A program made the position numbers and the translations under genes. Positions 1 through 10,432 of a stretch of 64,000 nt of DNA are shown one piece after another. Numbering within the stretch: the first letter of the stretch is position 1; each line of letters starts with the position of its first letter. The stretch comes from Anthostomella pinea (lineage: Eukaryota; Ascomycota; Sordariomycetes; Xylariales; Xylariaceae): the NCBI GenBank assembly GCA_963556695.1, contig CAUWAG010000019.1, positions 868,001 through 932,000 of the forward strand, written 5' to 3'. The notes under the pieces were generated by a model, which saw only the letters and a list, made by a program, of their open reading frames with translations, was not told the origin of the DNA and made no database searches.

Positions 1-960
1 GCTTCCCAGGGCTTGCCAGGCGAAGAGCATCTCCTCCTCCGCAATATCGAAGCCGTCGATGAATGATCGACTTTCGGCTCCAGGAACAGTCCCCCTTCGA
101 TGTGCATGCGAGCGAAACGTGCATCTAGTTCCTCTTTGTTTGCCGCCGTCCCAAGATATCGCGTCGTGAAACTGGCTTTGGACATATTGCGGTAGCCTAC
201 GTGTTTGTCGAAAACGGGTTGGAAGTCCTGCTCCAGATTCCGCACCACGTGGATGGCCATGTTGTGGGCGGTGGCAACACTCGCGAGGTCCAGCTCATCC
301 GCTCGGTACAGTCCCCAGAGCTGGGTGATCTGGTTTCGAATACGCTGCACATCCATGTTGAACAGGCGCCATTGGAACAAGGCCTCTTCCAGGTCGTCTT
401 TCCAAGGTTCGAAAACCACATCATCTTGGACGTGTTTCGTGAATACGCCGGGTTCTGTAGTTACTGGCTCATCGACATTGCGGTCGTCTTCTGTTGTTTC
501 TTGCAGCGTCAAGCCAGCGAATCTATTGACCGCCTGTACATCTGGGCTGACAGGTGTCTTGGGGGCTGTGGGCGTGGAGACGGAACTGAATGTACGTTGG
601 ACTTTCTCCAGCTCGTCAATGAAGTACAGGTGTGTCTTATCTGAGACGGTCTGTCTTTAGTGGTCGTGGTAGGCCTCCATTGCTGGAGGTAATCGCCATG
701 AGTGGTCCTGTCACGGATGGCACGTTTCAGGAAGGCGTACATGAACGAGGGCATAAATACATTGCTCCTGAGTGATAGAAAGTCGGCCATGGCTCTGAAG
801 TCAGCGGTAGTCATCGTACGTCTCTTCGGGGCGCCGCTGAAGCCATAGGCCTTGGACATGGCGGACAACCATTGTGCCACTGTGTCGGTGTCCTCCTTGT
901 ACTGCGGGCGCAAAGCTGCATGCCAATCCAACACTGAATCTTGCCAATCATTAAATTCAA
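1..960 (-). pseudogene. DUF6604-domain gene, frameshifted, runs off the left edge
   Basis: Read on the minus strand, this is a fungal DUF6604 protein of unknown function. The N-terminal hallmark is visible at about 905-860 (PQYKEDTDTVAQWL), followed by a helical stretch ending GDYLQQW near 690. Coding resumes in a different frame at about 635 with HLYFIDELEKVQ and runs to about 95. There a run of five C (91-95) marks a second frame change, after which FIDGFDIAEEEMLFAWQAL continues off the edge. Two frame changes and no convincing start codon (the in-frame ATG at 1099 is preceded by non-family sequence) suggest a pseudogene. The frame change in the homopolymer could instead be a sequencing error. 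The family name rests on recognition of the N-terminal motif. The adjacent retroelement begins by about 1150. Confidence 0.6.
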
Positions 961-1155
961 TTACAGTAGCTACCCTTAATAGGAAATGATGTGGCTCCTC
1001 AACCCATTTTCCAGCCACATAGCTACTTCTGGGATGGGGACACCACCCATCCCTTCTTTCAATCAAGCAACTTCCAGAATACAGACCAATGGCCACCATT
1101 CGTGACCCTGGTCCTTATTCTGGATACCGCTACCACAAGGCACAAATAGCTATTT

Positions 1156-3000
1156 TTGCAGGTAGACCACCACGAAGGTATCACGCCTTCAAATCCCTGC
1201 GAAAACCGACCAGTCCCAACCAAACGAGCTAAAAACGCCCACGCCACTCGCTCCACCACGGAGCCTGAGAGAGCTGCAGCTGAAGCCAAACGCCAGCGAC
1301 GCGAAGAGATCGCTGAGATTTTCAACGAATCCATGAACAAGGTGGTATGGTCTGAAGTCCTCCCCTGGGAGGAGATCATCACCAAGGTGACAACACCGAG
1401 CATAGAGGCTCAAGACTAGCACAACCAGAAGCTTGAGGAGTTGGTTACTGACCTCAAGGATGCCCTGGAGGCATCTGACGAGAAGCACTCAACCAGATTT
1501 GATCAACTCAAGCACATTATCGAGGCTGACAAGGCTTCACAAAAAGAGATTAATGACCAGCTTGCTCAGATGATGAACCTCCAAGGTCAAATCTCTACCC
1601 TGCTCACTACAAACGGGATCAAGAAAACCAACCCAACCCGTGAGGATGATGCCTTTCTATTCTTAATAGTACCATCTGAAGACTTCAAGAGCGAACGCCT
1701 TGCCAACGGCCGACTGAACCTCTAACGATTACCTTATAATTCACGATTCAAGAACCCCCAGGAGAAGCGTGTCAAGTCGGCGTGGAACGAAGCAGTGCTT
1801 CAGGAGGAAGCAGACACCTTCCAGAACATCTCAGAGAAGAACAAAGTTGTACTTCCTTCTAAACTTCGTCTCCAATGGGCGAATGAAGAAGTCTTGAGCA
1901 AGTTGTCAGCTATCCAGGACTGTTTTAGAGCCGTATTGGTACCATACGAGCACTGGGCACAAAGAGTGGCGATCGAGATGTCTAGAGATTTTCAGCAAAT
2001 CGCCATCTTTGCTCGCACTGGTTCAGTGAACTGGGTTACCTTGTTGGAGGCCATCTTCCAGGTCCTGGCAGATCATCAGGTTCTTTACGGATCTATGGTT
2101 TCATTCTTTATGTTACTACTGATACAGAACGAGAGTATGCTGAATTTCACCAGACGGATGAGAGAAGCCTGGTACAAGCTGCCAACAACTTACCGCCAAG
2201 GTGTGATGAACAGAGAGGGCGTGATCAACCTCCTTCGTCAGTACACTCCGAGTATCTGGATGATGATGAAGGACAATAGCGGCAACTGGTCGACCACAGA
2301 GATGATTGAGCAAGCTGTCACGCGCAGCCAGATGATGGCTTGAAGCGCTATTGAAGATCATATCTTCACAAAACCATCTGTAACAGTACAACTTCAGGGA
2401 CAGTCATCTCCTTTCTATAATCTAGACATCTTTGAAGCCACACCCACGAAACCAGGAGTGCTTAAGATCGAGCCTGTTGATGCTCGAACCACCCATATCC
2501 CCAAGCAGATCATTGCAGATCCTCGCCTTGAGGATAACCAGGTGAACTCAACCAGAGAGGATTCAAGATACCCGGCTTCAGAGACCGATAAGTGCAACAA
2601 CTGCGACAAACCAGGGCACTGGGTGAGAGACTGCCCTCACCAGAGTACGCAAGTGACGCGTTTTCGGCGCTCCCAGTCACCTCGCACCCCGGCTCAAGGC
2701 CATGTTGACAAGGTCACAATCAGAGGCACGATGACGAAGGAAGACAGATCTCCCATTGACTTCAGTAGACTGAAGGGCAAATTAAGGGGCTGGAAGTCTA
2801 GGTCCAGTAACAACATTCGACCATCTACCCCTGCCCGACTCAACAACCCCAAGAAGGTACATTACTCTGACAGTGTGGATATGTACCAGCCTGAAAATGA
2901 CGACAGAAGCAAGGCCGAAACCCTTGCGGATGAAGATAAAGACGACCCCATCTTCAATAATATCATTAAGAGGATACTAGATGATGAAGATGACCAATAG
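1156..3000 (+). pseudogene. Retrotransposon gag relic with CCHC zinc knuckle
   Basis: This is the gag part of the gypsy-type element. An N-terminal charged, coiled-coil-prone stretch (1441-1620) precedes a capsid-like region (1795-2343). A retroviral-type zinc knuckle follows at 2593-2637 with the spacing C-X2-C-X4-H-X4-C (CNNCDKPGHWVRDC). Gag binds element RNA and forms the particle. The frame is interrupted by TAG (1417), TAA (1723), TGA (2341) and TAG (2998), but the phase never changes, so there is no visible indel. The tail (2700-3000) is rich in charged residues and Pro/Ser, as expected for a linker before protease. Confidence 0.75.
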
Positions 3001-3018
3001 GGGAGCCGCGCACACTTC

Positions 3019-3936
3019 GTGGCAATGTGTGAGGGACATAATCCGCCACCCATACCTCTGAGACCTCTCAGAGAAGGCTATGACCAACATCATCAGGTCT
3101 ACGCAGCCAGATTGAACAACAAGACCCCATTCATGGTCTTCATTGATAATAGTTGTTCTGGCTGCTATATAGATCATGAGATCGCCAATTACCTGAAGCT
3201 GTATCCAAGCCAGAAGCCAATCACAATGACCGGAATTGGCGGTCAAGGACCTCGACTCGCACAAGATGTGATTGTTGAGGCAACATTTCGAACAATTTCA
3301 ACACCTTCTGGCTACAGTGCGCCATTTCAGGTCTCAGCAGGCCTGGTACCCAACGGCACTTTCCCTGCCAATCTGACGATCGGCAGGACCGTTTTCCATC
3401 TTTGGGGCTTCCATTTTGGCAATAAATCGATCATTTTAACCAACTACCCATTGTCTCCAATACTTGAGCCAATACAACGAGAACAAGTGCACCTTTCCTC
3501 GGAACCTGCGTACAAAGCAGATGAGCCCGTCAGAGAAGAACTAATCAAAGAAATCAAGGTTAAATAGAGTCACCAAACCCCTACAGACAACGCCCAGATC
3601 AACGAATACCTGGCGTCATATGAGAGGGATTTTCCTGGCTTATTTGGCCCTGCTAAACAACGTACCAATGTCCTTGCAAAGACTGTACACACGATCGATA
3701 CTGGAGATTCTCCACCAGTGAAGCTACCCCCAAGACGATACAGCCCTCCGCAAGTACAAGCTATGAAAGACTTCGTCAATAAGCATGAGGGCAAGATCAT
3801 ACGGAAAGGCAAAGGTCCATGGGGAGCGCCAGCACTGTTGACACCAAAGAAGGCACCTGTGCAGACTACGATACCCACAAGGTGTCACAATGCCTGCGGC
3901 GTTGTGTGGGAATTTGATGTTGTATTCCGAAAATAA
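3019..3936 (+). pseudogene. Retrotransposon pol relic: dead aspartic protease plus start of reverse transcriptase
   Basis: In the same phase as gag. The protease region reads FMVFIDNSCSGCYIDHEIA at about 3130-3187. Family members carry D-S/T-G at the catalytic site; here the triplet reads D-N-S, explained by two G-to-A changes (AGT to AAT and GGT to AGT). After a stop at 3565, the entry segment of reverse transcriptase is recognisable at about 3718-3850 (KLPPRRYSPPQ, then GKIIRKGKGPWGAPALLTPKK). Similarity is lost after that point and the YXDD core, RNase H and integrase are absent. The relic is non-functional. Confidence 0.7.
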
Positions 3937-4098
3937 CAAGGTGGGGAAGGAAAGGAATCAAGGAGTGTATGCACCCGAATGGCTGCAGCACATATGGTGG
4001 TGTCTTTCCTTATCTAATCTACACGTGACCTGATGACTCAGCATCCAACCAGGTGGATACAGGTGCTGGACCGTCACAGCCGCAGGCATCGTGACACC

Positions 4099-4340
4099 TG
4101 TGATGGTTCCACCATCAGTGGTGGCGACGGTCCCCATGGTCCCCGGGTCACGTGACATAGCACGTGACTGATCGGACGACAGGTTGTTCCACCCCTGGTG
4201 GGGGACGACCGCCCACTTCTAGCCGCCCACCAATTTAGGTGCGTTTCTAGATCTTTCTTTTCCTTCAACCAGAGTCCGTTATACGTCGATAGTTAATAAG
4301 GGTCTCTGTACCCTTTCAATACATTTACGGAATCGTGACA
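4099..4340 (+). repeat. 3' LTR (242 bp) of the gypsy-type element
   Basis: Begins TGTGATGG and ends TCGTGACA, so it has TG...CA termini. It is closely similar along its whole length to the solo LTR at 38772-39027, including a GATCTTTCTTTTC segment, a TATACG box-like stretch and the 3' end ACGGAATCGTGACA. Two CACGTG palindromes lie at 4149 and 4161. The flanking 5-mers (ACACC and GCGCC) do not match, as expected for the 3' LTR of an element whose partner LTR is lost. Confidence 0.8.
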
Positions 4341-4560
4341 GCGCCGGTTAAATATTACGCATGAGCGACTTTAGCGCTTTTGATTGATAATTTTTCTATA
4401 TTTCTCTGGCCTGAATGACTTTATTTATATGTGGGTGAATAATGGGTTGTTTTGGTGGCGAATGCGGGGTTTTGCTGTACGAGATGCGGGGGTGTACGAG
4501 ATGTATGGGGGGATGGTAGAGCCCTGCGACTTCAGGGCCGGATCCGCTCGAATCTCCGTG

Positions 4561-4745
4561 CTATATATGACCTTGGAAGCTCTTGTCGTAAGGCTTCAAC
4601 GTGCTCTTGTCACCCGTCAGGCCGGTGGCGTAGCTGGTTGTGCCCTTGAATATGAGCTGGTAGGTCGCTATCGAGGTGGCCAGGAATCCGATCATGATCT
4701 CTATGTCGCCCAGAAATGCTGGTTCCAACGACGCGCGGATTATTG
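4561..4745 (-). pseudogene. Unidentified minus-strand coding fragment with one membrane segment
   Basis: A minus-strand frame ending in TAG at 4561-4563 has strongly G/C-biased third codon positions, as in real genes of this genome. It encodes a hydrophobic stretch (GDIEIMIGFLATSIATYQ) followed by a hydrophilic tail. No start codon is seen and the family was not recognised. The 5' end overlaps the aldehyde dehydrogenase fragment on the other strand, so one of the two readings may be chance. Low confidence. Confidence 0.25.
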
Positions 4746-5124
4746 TCGAGGAGCAGTTTAGTGAGTTCCCTCGTACCAGTGGCTGAGCATCAAGGGATGA
4801 GATACTAACACACCGCTAGGACCTGTGCTCCCTGTGATGAAGTGGTCAGACGAGACCGACGTCATCAACAGGGCGAACGGCACCGAGTTCGGTCTTGGGG
4901 CCTCTGTCTGGAGTAAGGACATGGCACAGGCTGAGCGCATAACGAAGCAGCTCCAGGCCGGCAACGTCTGGATCAACAGCCATGCGAAGATCCAGACCAG
5001 CACGCCGTTCGCGGGACACAAGCAGAGCGGGCTGGGTGTGGATATGGACATTGAAGGCCTCAAGGCTTACTGCAACATCCAGAGTGTGTATACGAGACTG
5101 GCTGGTGGCGCCGCACAATACTGA
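4710..5124 (+). pseudogene. Aldehyde dehydrogenase C-terminal fragment
   Basis: Two exons of an NAD(P)-dependent aldehyde dehydrogenase are recognisable. The first ends with RIIVEEQF at 4736-4760. An intron at 4761-4819 (GTGAGT...CTAG with TACTAAC branch site) follows. The second exon (4820-5124) reads PVLPVMKWSDETDVINRAN, then GNVWINSHAKI and PFAGHKQSGLG, which are the C-terminal ALDH signatures, ending at a TGA. The catalytic Cys and Glu and the whole Rossmann domain lie upstream in the family and are missing here; the sequence before 4710 is unrelated. At the exon junction the expected Gly codon of QFGPV becomes AGA, a G-to-A change. This is a 5'-truncated relic. Confidence 0.7.
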
Positions 5125-5410
5125 TAGAGTGGTTGTGCATGAAGACTGCCATGTGGGAAGGGGAAGGGGCTGGGCACCTAAAAGCGCGAGATGATCGGCC
5201 TCGACGAGCCAGGCAGTTGTAGTAAGGAACAGCTACTAACTCTCTGTGGCTCATTGATAAATGGGCTGAACACCGTGCTTGTACGTCCAGTGAAGTCAAT
5301 ACCGAGGTGGTGAGCGCCTTATCGCGATATCAGGCGGTTTAGACGTCAGATCTCTACCATGCCCTGGGTGTCACCTCACTACATCTTTCGAGTTTAACAG
5401 CGAAGTTTTC

Positions 5411-6335
5411 TCACACGAAGTATGCAGATCTCTCGTCCCCTGGCTTCATCTCGACGGTGGGCACGAGCTGGCGGTTGTAAGCGTCGCGGGCGAGCTCGAC
5501 GGCCTCGAAGAGGGCCTGCAGGCCCTCGTCGGCGCCGCTGTCGAAGTACTTGAAAACGGTCTCGGGTATGTCGAGCGCGTCGGCGCTGCTCAGGGTCACG
5601 GTGCCGGCGGTGTTGCGCGGGTGCGCCTTCAAAATCGCCCACGAGATCTAGTCGTGCTCGCTGGTGGCGTTGATCGAGTAGCCGGGCCAGTAGCCGCGGA
5701 ACTCGACGGGGCCACCGAGCACGAACACGTCGTAGCTGTCGTCCGGCCGTTACACTGCTCTTGTGCAGCATTGTCGCGGAAGACCGGCTGACGAGTAGAC
5801 TCCGCGGTCGCTGAGGCCGGGGTTCTCCCATCGATCGATTCATGGGTTGTCCTGTCCGTCGAAGCTCCACGTGCAACACTCGAAAGCGGTCCAGTTACAC
5901 CGAATTTTAGCATTGACTGAGATCTCGTAGTGGTCCGGGAGATGGGTAGCGACGCCGGGCAGGTCGGCGACGACGGAGATGTCGAAGGACTCCAGCTCGG
6001 CCCGGGACGACAACTTTAGCAGCTCCGGTGGGTTATACACAACACCAGAAAGACTTCGCGCGAAACAGTCGCGGAGCCGGCCCCGCCAGGGTTAGGGTTG
6101 GGGTTGGGGTTAGCACTGAAGCGGCTGCGCTGTACAAATGAGCGGCATCGAGAAGCTCGGCTCCTGTGGCGGTAGGAGACGTAGTTCTCTCATCGAAGAC
6201 AACATTGGTGACGTGGCAGTTGAGTCTGACGTCCAGGGGGTACAGCTTGTTGCCATCGTCGTCGACAGCATCACGGACGGCGATGCCGAACTCGCGAGAG
6301 GCCGGAGGATCTTCTTCATCCTTAGATCAATCCGG
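5411..6335 (-). pseudogene. Broken GMC oxidoreductase (choline dehydrogenase-like) containing a telomere-like insert
   Basis: Minus-strand fragments of one FAD-dependent glucose-methanol-choline oxidoreductase lie in family order. They are FGIAVRDAVDDDGNKLYPLD to DAAHLYSA (about 6300-6125), AGSATVSREVFL (about 6085-6050), YNPPELLKLS to ADLPGVATHLPDHYEIS (about 6035-5925), YDVFVLGGPVEFRGYWPGY (about 5730-5670) and LKAHPRNTAGTVTLSSADAL to ARDAYNRQLVP (5632-5455). Frame changes occur near 6047 and 5780. An in-frame TGA lies at 5840-5842, and a TAG at 5648-5650 replaces the Trp of a HDWISWAIL-type segment (TGG to TAG, G-to-A). The N-terminal FAD-binding motif and the C-terminal His/Asn catalytic part are absent. 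Telomere-like repeats (6089-6112) sit between two fragments. Confidence 0.75.
6089..6112 (+). repeat. Interstitial telomere-like repeat, 4 units
   Basis: Four consecutive GGGTTR hexamers (A, G, G, A at the last position) lie inside the GMC pseudogene, between the fragments ending HLYSA and starting AGSATVS. TTAGGG is the usual telomere repeat of filamentous ascomycetes. Confidence 0.85.
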
Positions 6336-6419
6336 GGTGGGGGCATTAATCCGAGGAGCCGCAAAGGCAGTCGGGGCTGCCAATCTCCGCAATACTAGGA
6401 ACTATTTTGGTATATGATG

Positions 6420-7332
6420 CTGACGAACTGATTAGTAACCTGCCGGCATGCTATGAGACGTTCTCGGTCGAACGGCATTACTCTGCTCGGTACCGGTACT
6501 GACCTTGCGCTAGAAGACTGCGAGACTATCGTCATTGGTGCTGTCAAGCGGTTCCAGAGTAGTGCAGGGTAAAAACGGAGATGTGCCGAGATCGCTAACC
6601 CATCCGACCCTGCCCTGACACGCTACGGTCGACCCCGTTAGCTCATGTACAAGCAGATGGATCAGGATTTGTTCAGGTGAGACCTACCAGGGTCTAGACA
6701 TAGTGCTTCGGTAGCCACCGGTAGAAGTTAAGGAAGTATTCTTCTTCGGGAAGAACAGTGCTCTGTTTTCTCGCTTGTTTCCCTTGGTAACCAAAGCGCC
6801 GGGCATTCCGCGCGTTCCTGGCCCGGTGCTTGGTAAGTTTTGGTCAACAGTTGAGACGAAAAGCATCATCATCGTGGACACAGTAACCTAGAATTATGGA
6901 GAAAGCCCGGATACCATGATCTCCGGCCCTTCTGGATGAAAGCAGAAGCGTGAACGTGATGCGTCTTCCGAAAAGAGTGCCAGTATCAGGCTGGCGGGTC
7001 GCCGCGTTCGTTTGTCACTCACGAGGTGTAAAGGGGACCAGAAGTTCAGAGCGCAATGGGTCTTAAATTATGACACCATGGAGGATCTTCACGCGAGGTT
7101 CCCGTCGTCCGGTAGCTTGCAGCACTCTGATGGTCTAAGTTAGGACATCATATTGAACCTTTGTGATAGTTTAACTTACCATGCTGAATAGACGAAGTCG
7201 CACGTGAAGGTTTCGTGCGTCGGTCGCGAAGTTGGACGGGTATTAGCTTAGATGTACAAGTCATGTTGATTAATAGTGGCTGGAAATGCAGCAGTACTCA
7301 AAGTCATAGAAAGTGGCTATATGAAAGATAAT
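6420..7332. other. Intergenic, no gene seen
   Basis: No reading frame with coding character or recognisable domain. The short open frame on the minus strand at 6684-6881 looks random. No repeat was noticed. Confidence 0.6.
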
Positions 7333-8794
7333 CTACTTGCTGTCTTGATTCGACTGTAGAAAGCTTCTAGGAACCGCCGGGGACAGCTCTGGCCGTAGCG
7401 CCTCTATGCTGTCACTGTCACTGGTCTCGTTTCTTGGCCTTGTGAAGCTCGATTTCCCCACCTGACTTGATATTGACTTCGGCTTCTCCGTGCACGAGCC
7501 TGATTCGATGGACTTAGAGGTCACCTCGTAAGTCCGTCCTTGAGATATCGCCCCTGGCAAAGGGCCATCGCGAGCACCAGGACTGCCAAGCCCAGCCTCA
7601 CACCTGACTTCATAGACGGCCGTCAAGTCGTATTCATCTTTCGCGTCCCTGAAAACGCTTTTGTTGAGAGTGTTGAGGATCAGTGCATTTGCAGCGCTTT
7701 GACTGCCTCGACGCCGGCTGATAGGTCCTGAGAGACTGCCAAGGTGAGCAGATGGTCCCTTATACCCATCGCTGGGACCCGTAGGCCTTGTGGTTATGCC
7801 CAACTTGTAGCCGATGAGCTTTATCAAGGGACGGAGAGTCGCAAGACTGGCCGCTGAGATGGCAAGGCCCTGCTCGACGGTCGACCATACCGCAATATCG
7901 GCGGTAGCCCAAAGATAGTCGGGACTTCGAAAGGTTGACATGTAAATGCAACGGACGATGACGGCTGAGCTGGCACTGCAGGACAGTTAGTATGCTTGAA
8001 CGCCCTCGGTATGAAGTCGCACAAAAGGTGGAAATGAGACTTACACGCATCCCATAGCCAGCAGTGGGATCAGCGCGATCTTTGTTCTGGCTTTCATGTT
8101 CAGGTGCGAGATGATCCACGCCGGCAGCAGTGCGAAGGTAAAATCGGTGATGATACTGCAGACGCTGTACAAGTACCCCAACGCCACGATTACTTCAACG
8201 TTGACACACGTGCCTGATTGTGTGTACTGGTCCCAGAAGTAGGAGACCGGGTAGCATTGGAAGACGGTGACAAAGAAGAATGCCATGCACGTGACAAATG
8301 AGATTGCCATCGCACCCCAGATGATCCAAACATGGATCCTATAGGCAGTGACGCGCAACAGGAACAGTGCGATGGAAGCTTTGGACAGGATCATGCTCCA
8401 ACAGTATGTCAGATAGCAAAACCACCAGAACTAGGAGGGTCAGTACATGGCGCCAGTGTCAGGACCAAGCACTTTGCTCACCTCTCTTCCTTTAGCATAT
8501 CCCTCCGTAGACAAGTCCCATTTGTGTCGTCCGGTACCGTAGTGAACACCCGAGATGGAGCATACGCAGTAAGAGACGAAGAACGTCTTGTATCTGTCAG
8601 CAAGCGATCCCAAGTCCGCCAGGCAGAGGAGGTATTACAGTTGCAAGCAACATTGCCCAGTCATCCAGCCCGAACCTCTTCACCATAAACACCCGGACAT
8701 AGCATCGCAAACCGACAATGGTAACCGATATGACGAGGAATGCGATGTTGATGGCGTCGAGCAGAGGCCCACGATCCTCGATCTCTTCCGCCAT
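7333..8794 (-). CDS. Rhodopsin-domain (PTH11-like/SAT4-type) seven-helix membrane protein
   Basis: Four exons, 8794-8639, 8586-8482, 8430-8045 and 7975-7333, join in frame to 429 codons. Introns are 52, 51 and 69 bp. Seven hydrophobic helices are visible in order: AFLVISVTIVGL; the segment after GLDDWAM; YLTYCWSMILSKASIALFLL; IIWGAMAISFVTCMAFFF; LGYLYSVCSIITDFTFALL; IALIPLLAMGCVASSAVIV; and STVEQGLAISAASLATLRPL. The FGLDDWAML and SKASIALFLLR signatures are typical of the fungal rhodopsin-domain family, which includes PTH11-like receptors. No N-terminal CFEM domain or signal peptide is present. The C-terminal 140 residues are cytosolic and Ser-rich. Ligand and role are unknown. The first acceptor (AAG at 8587) was chosen because it keeps the family sequence in frame. 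It appears to be the only intact gene in the decayed left region. Confidence 0.8.
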
Positions 8795-9681
8795 CCTGAG
8801 GCCCTGAGGGAGGCCGTGGTCGACGTGAGCTGCTAAGTCTTCTCCGAATGTCGTCTGGATTTCCCTAGAAGGCAGCTTTGAGTGAGCCGTGTATAGATCT
8901 AGCCGGCGCGGGAAGGTTTCGAGTCGTGATGTCGAGATCGCATCGTGCTCGCTAAATTCCAGACGGTAGGTGCCTCAACTAATATGATAAGCTCGAACCT
9001 GCTTCGCTCCCAGCAGGCCCGGTCAGGGGTACAGTCCAGCTTGTTCATGGGGACTAGGACTGCCTGAGCGTTGCCCAGAGCCGAGGCTGGTCGGCGGCGG
9101 GGCATGGCCAGTGGATGGTGGCTGACGTCAAAGAACGACCACTGCAGGCCTACCTAGCGCTTATAGACTACTATTGAACCTTAAATTAGACGAGCGCTAT
9201 CATTGCTAGCAGCAACATTTGGCATTGGAGCTGTTAGATAGTCGGCTGGCTAGTTGACGACCGCGCGTAGATGCCGACTAACACTCGCGGTACCACGTGT
9301 AGCAGGGAACTAACACGAAAACCTCGACAGTATGGGCCTCCTATTTCTTGATGGATAATCTGCTTTGACAAGCGCGCGGCTTCGATCCGGACAGACTCCC
9401 TTCACTCCCATGTTTTCAACCCCATCTGCGAGCGTGCTCTACCCACCACGTTGAACCGCAAGCAGAACTTCCTCGAAGTGGCAGGATTGCGTTCCCTATT
9501 ACCTTCCAGAACGGTCACGGAGAATCACTAGCCAGAGAAACCCAGGTTCCAGAGGCTGGGCCGCTGGGGAGGCCGGTCCAGGCCTCGCTTGACAGAGGCG
9601 CCAAGTGGGCATCGCGGCTGCGCGCCGTCCGGCCGTCGGCCGCTCACATTGTCTCTAGCAACTATCCTAGTTAGAAGCTCT

Positions 9682-9720
9682 GCCGAGGTTCGAATGCCGA
9701 GGTTCGAATACCGAGGTTCC
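9682..9720. repeat. 14-bp tandem repeat, about 2.7 copies
   Basis: The unit GCCGAGGTTCGAAT repeats at 9682, 9696 and partially at 9710. A looser repeat around GATTCACCTTTGTTCGGC follows at 9731-9780. No function is evident. Confidence 0.7.
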
Positions 9721-10339
9721 ACTATCATGGAGCGATTCACCTTTGTTCGGCAGATTGACAGAATCACCTTGGTTCGGCTGTTTGCTTGTTCAATCAAGTC
9801 ATCCTCGTGTTCGCCGTTAACATACCCGTAAATGATGAGGATAGCCACTAGTAGCGCGCCTTACACCTTTAACATTGTAAACCAGCGTAGATATCATCAT
9901 GACATAAAGATATATACACACCTTATACATATTAATTTGTGTCATCATCTTGGTATGTCGACATCGTCAAGGGATATATGACTTGCTGTGATATGGCTGT
10001 GCTGAAATCCACCCACCTTGATAACCGGGGTGTAGAGAGGATTACTGGGTACCTGCATTACACTACATCTGCAGGTACGTGAAACACTTGGAAGACGACG
10101 ACTATCATCGACAAGACGAAAGCAGCATAGCCCGTGCCAAGGGAGCCGAGGCAACAGCCGGTCGGCCGGCCGTACGGCAGACGGCGCATACCAGGAAATT
10201 GTATCCCTAGCGGACGGAAACATGGAGTACCTATCAACTGACAGAAATCTTCAGGGGAGGACGGCCAGATTAGAAGACGCAAGTAATGTTGAACAATCTG
10301 TAGGGAATAGGCCAATTGTATGTTTGGGCATATTGAACC

Positions 10340-10432
10340 GGCCAGCCAGCCCAGCTCGATTCCCAGATAGTGGAATGAACGTAGACACGCGGAGATTCTG
10401 CCTCCACCAAAAGGTACAAACAGCCAGTTCAT
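10340..10432 (-). pseudogene. Possible cytochrome P450 haem-loop relic
   Basis: On the minus strand, NWLFVPFGGGRISACLRSF followed by HYLGIEL resembles the P450 haem-binding loop (FxxGxRxCxG, then an F...E-L helix). The cysteine is one residue too far downstream and the following Gly is missing. No other P450 motif (ExxR, I-helix) is seen nearby. If real, it is a heavily decayed fragment. Chance resemblance is possible. Confidence 0.25.

Larger units (their letters stand above)
1150..4340 (+). mobile_element. Decayed Ty3/gypsy-type LTR retrotransposon with 3' LTR
   Basis: A gag-pol reading frame on the plus strand runs from about 1156 to 3936 in one single phase. Stop codons interrupt it at 1417, 1723, 2341, 2998, 3565 and 3934. 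It encodes a coiled gag region, a CCHC zinc knuckle, an aspartic-protease region and the first part of reverse transcriptase. Reverse transcriptase core, RNase H and integrase are missing, and only about 160 bp separate the truncated pol from the LTR at 4099-4340. No 5' LTR was found upstream. All but one stop codon sit where a glutamine or arginine codon would give a stop by one C-to-T change; this fits RIP. The element cannot move on its own. Confidence 0.8.
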
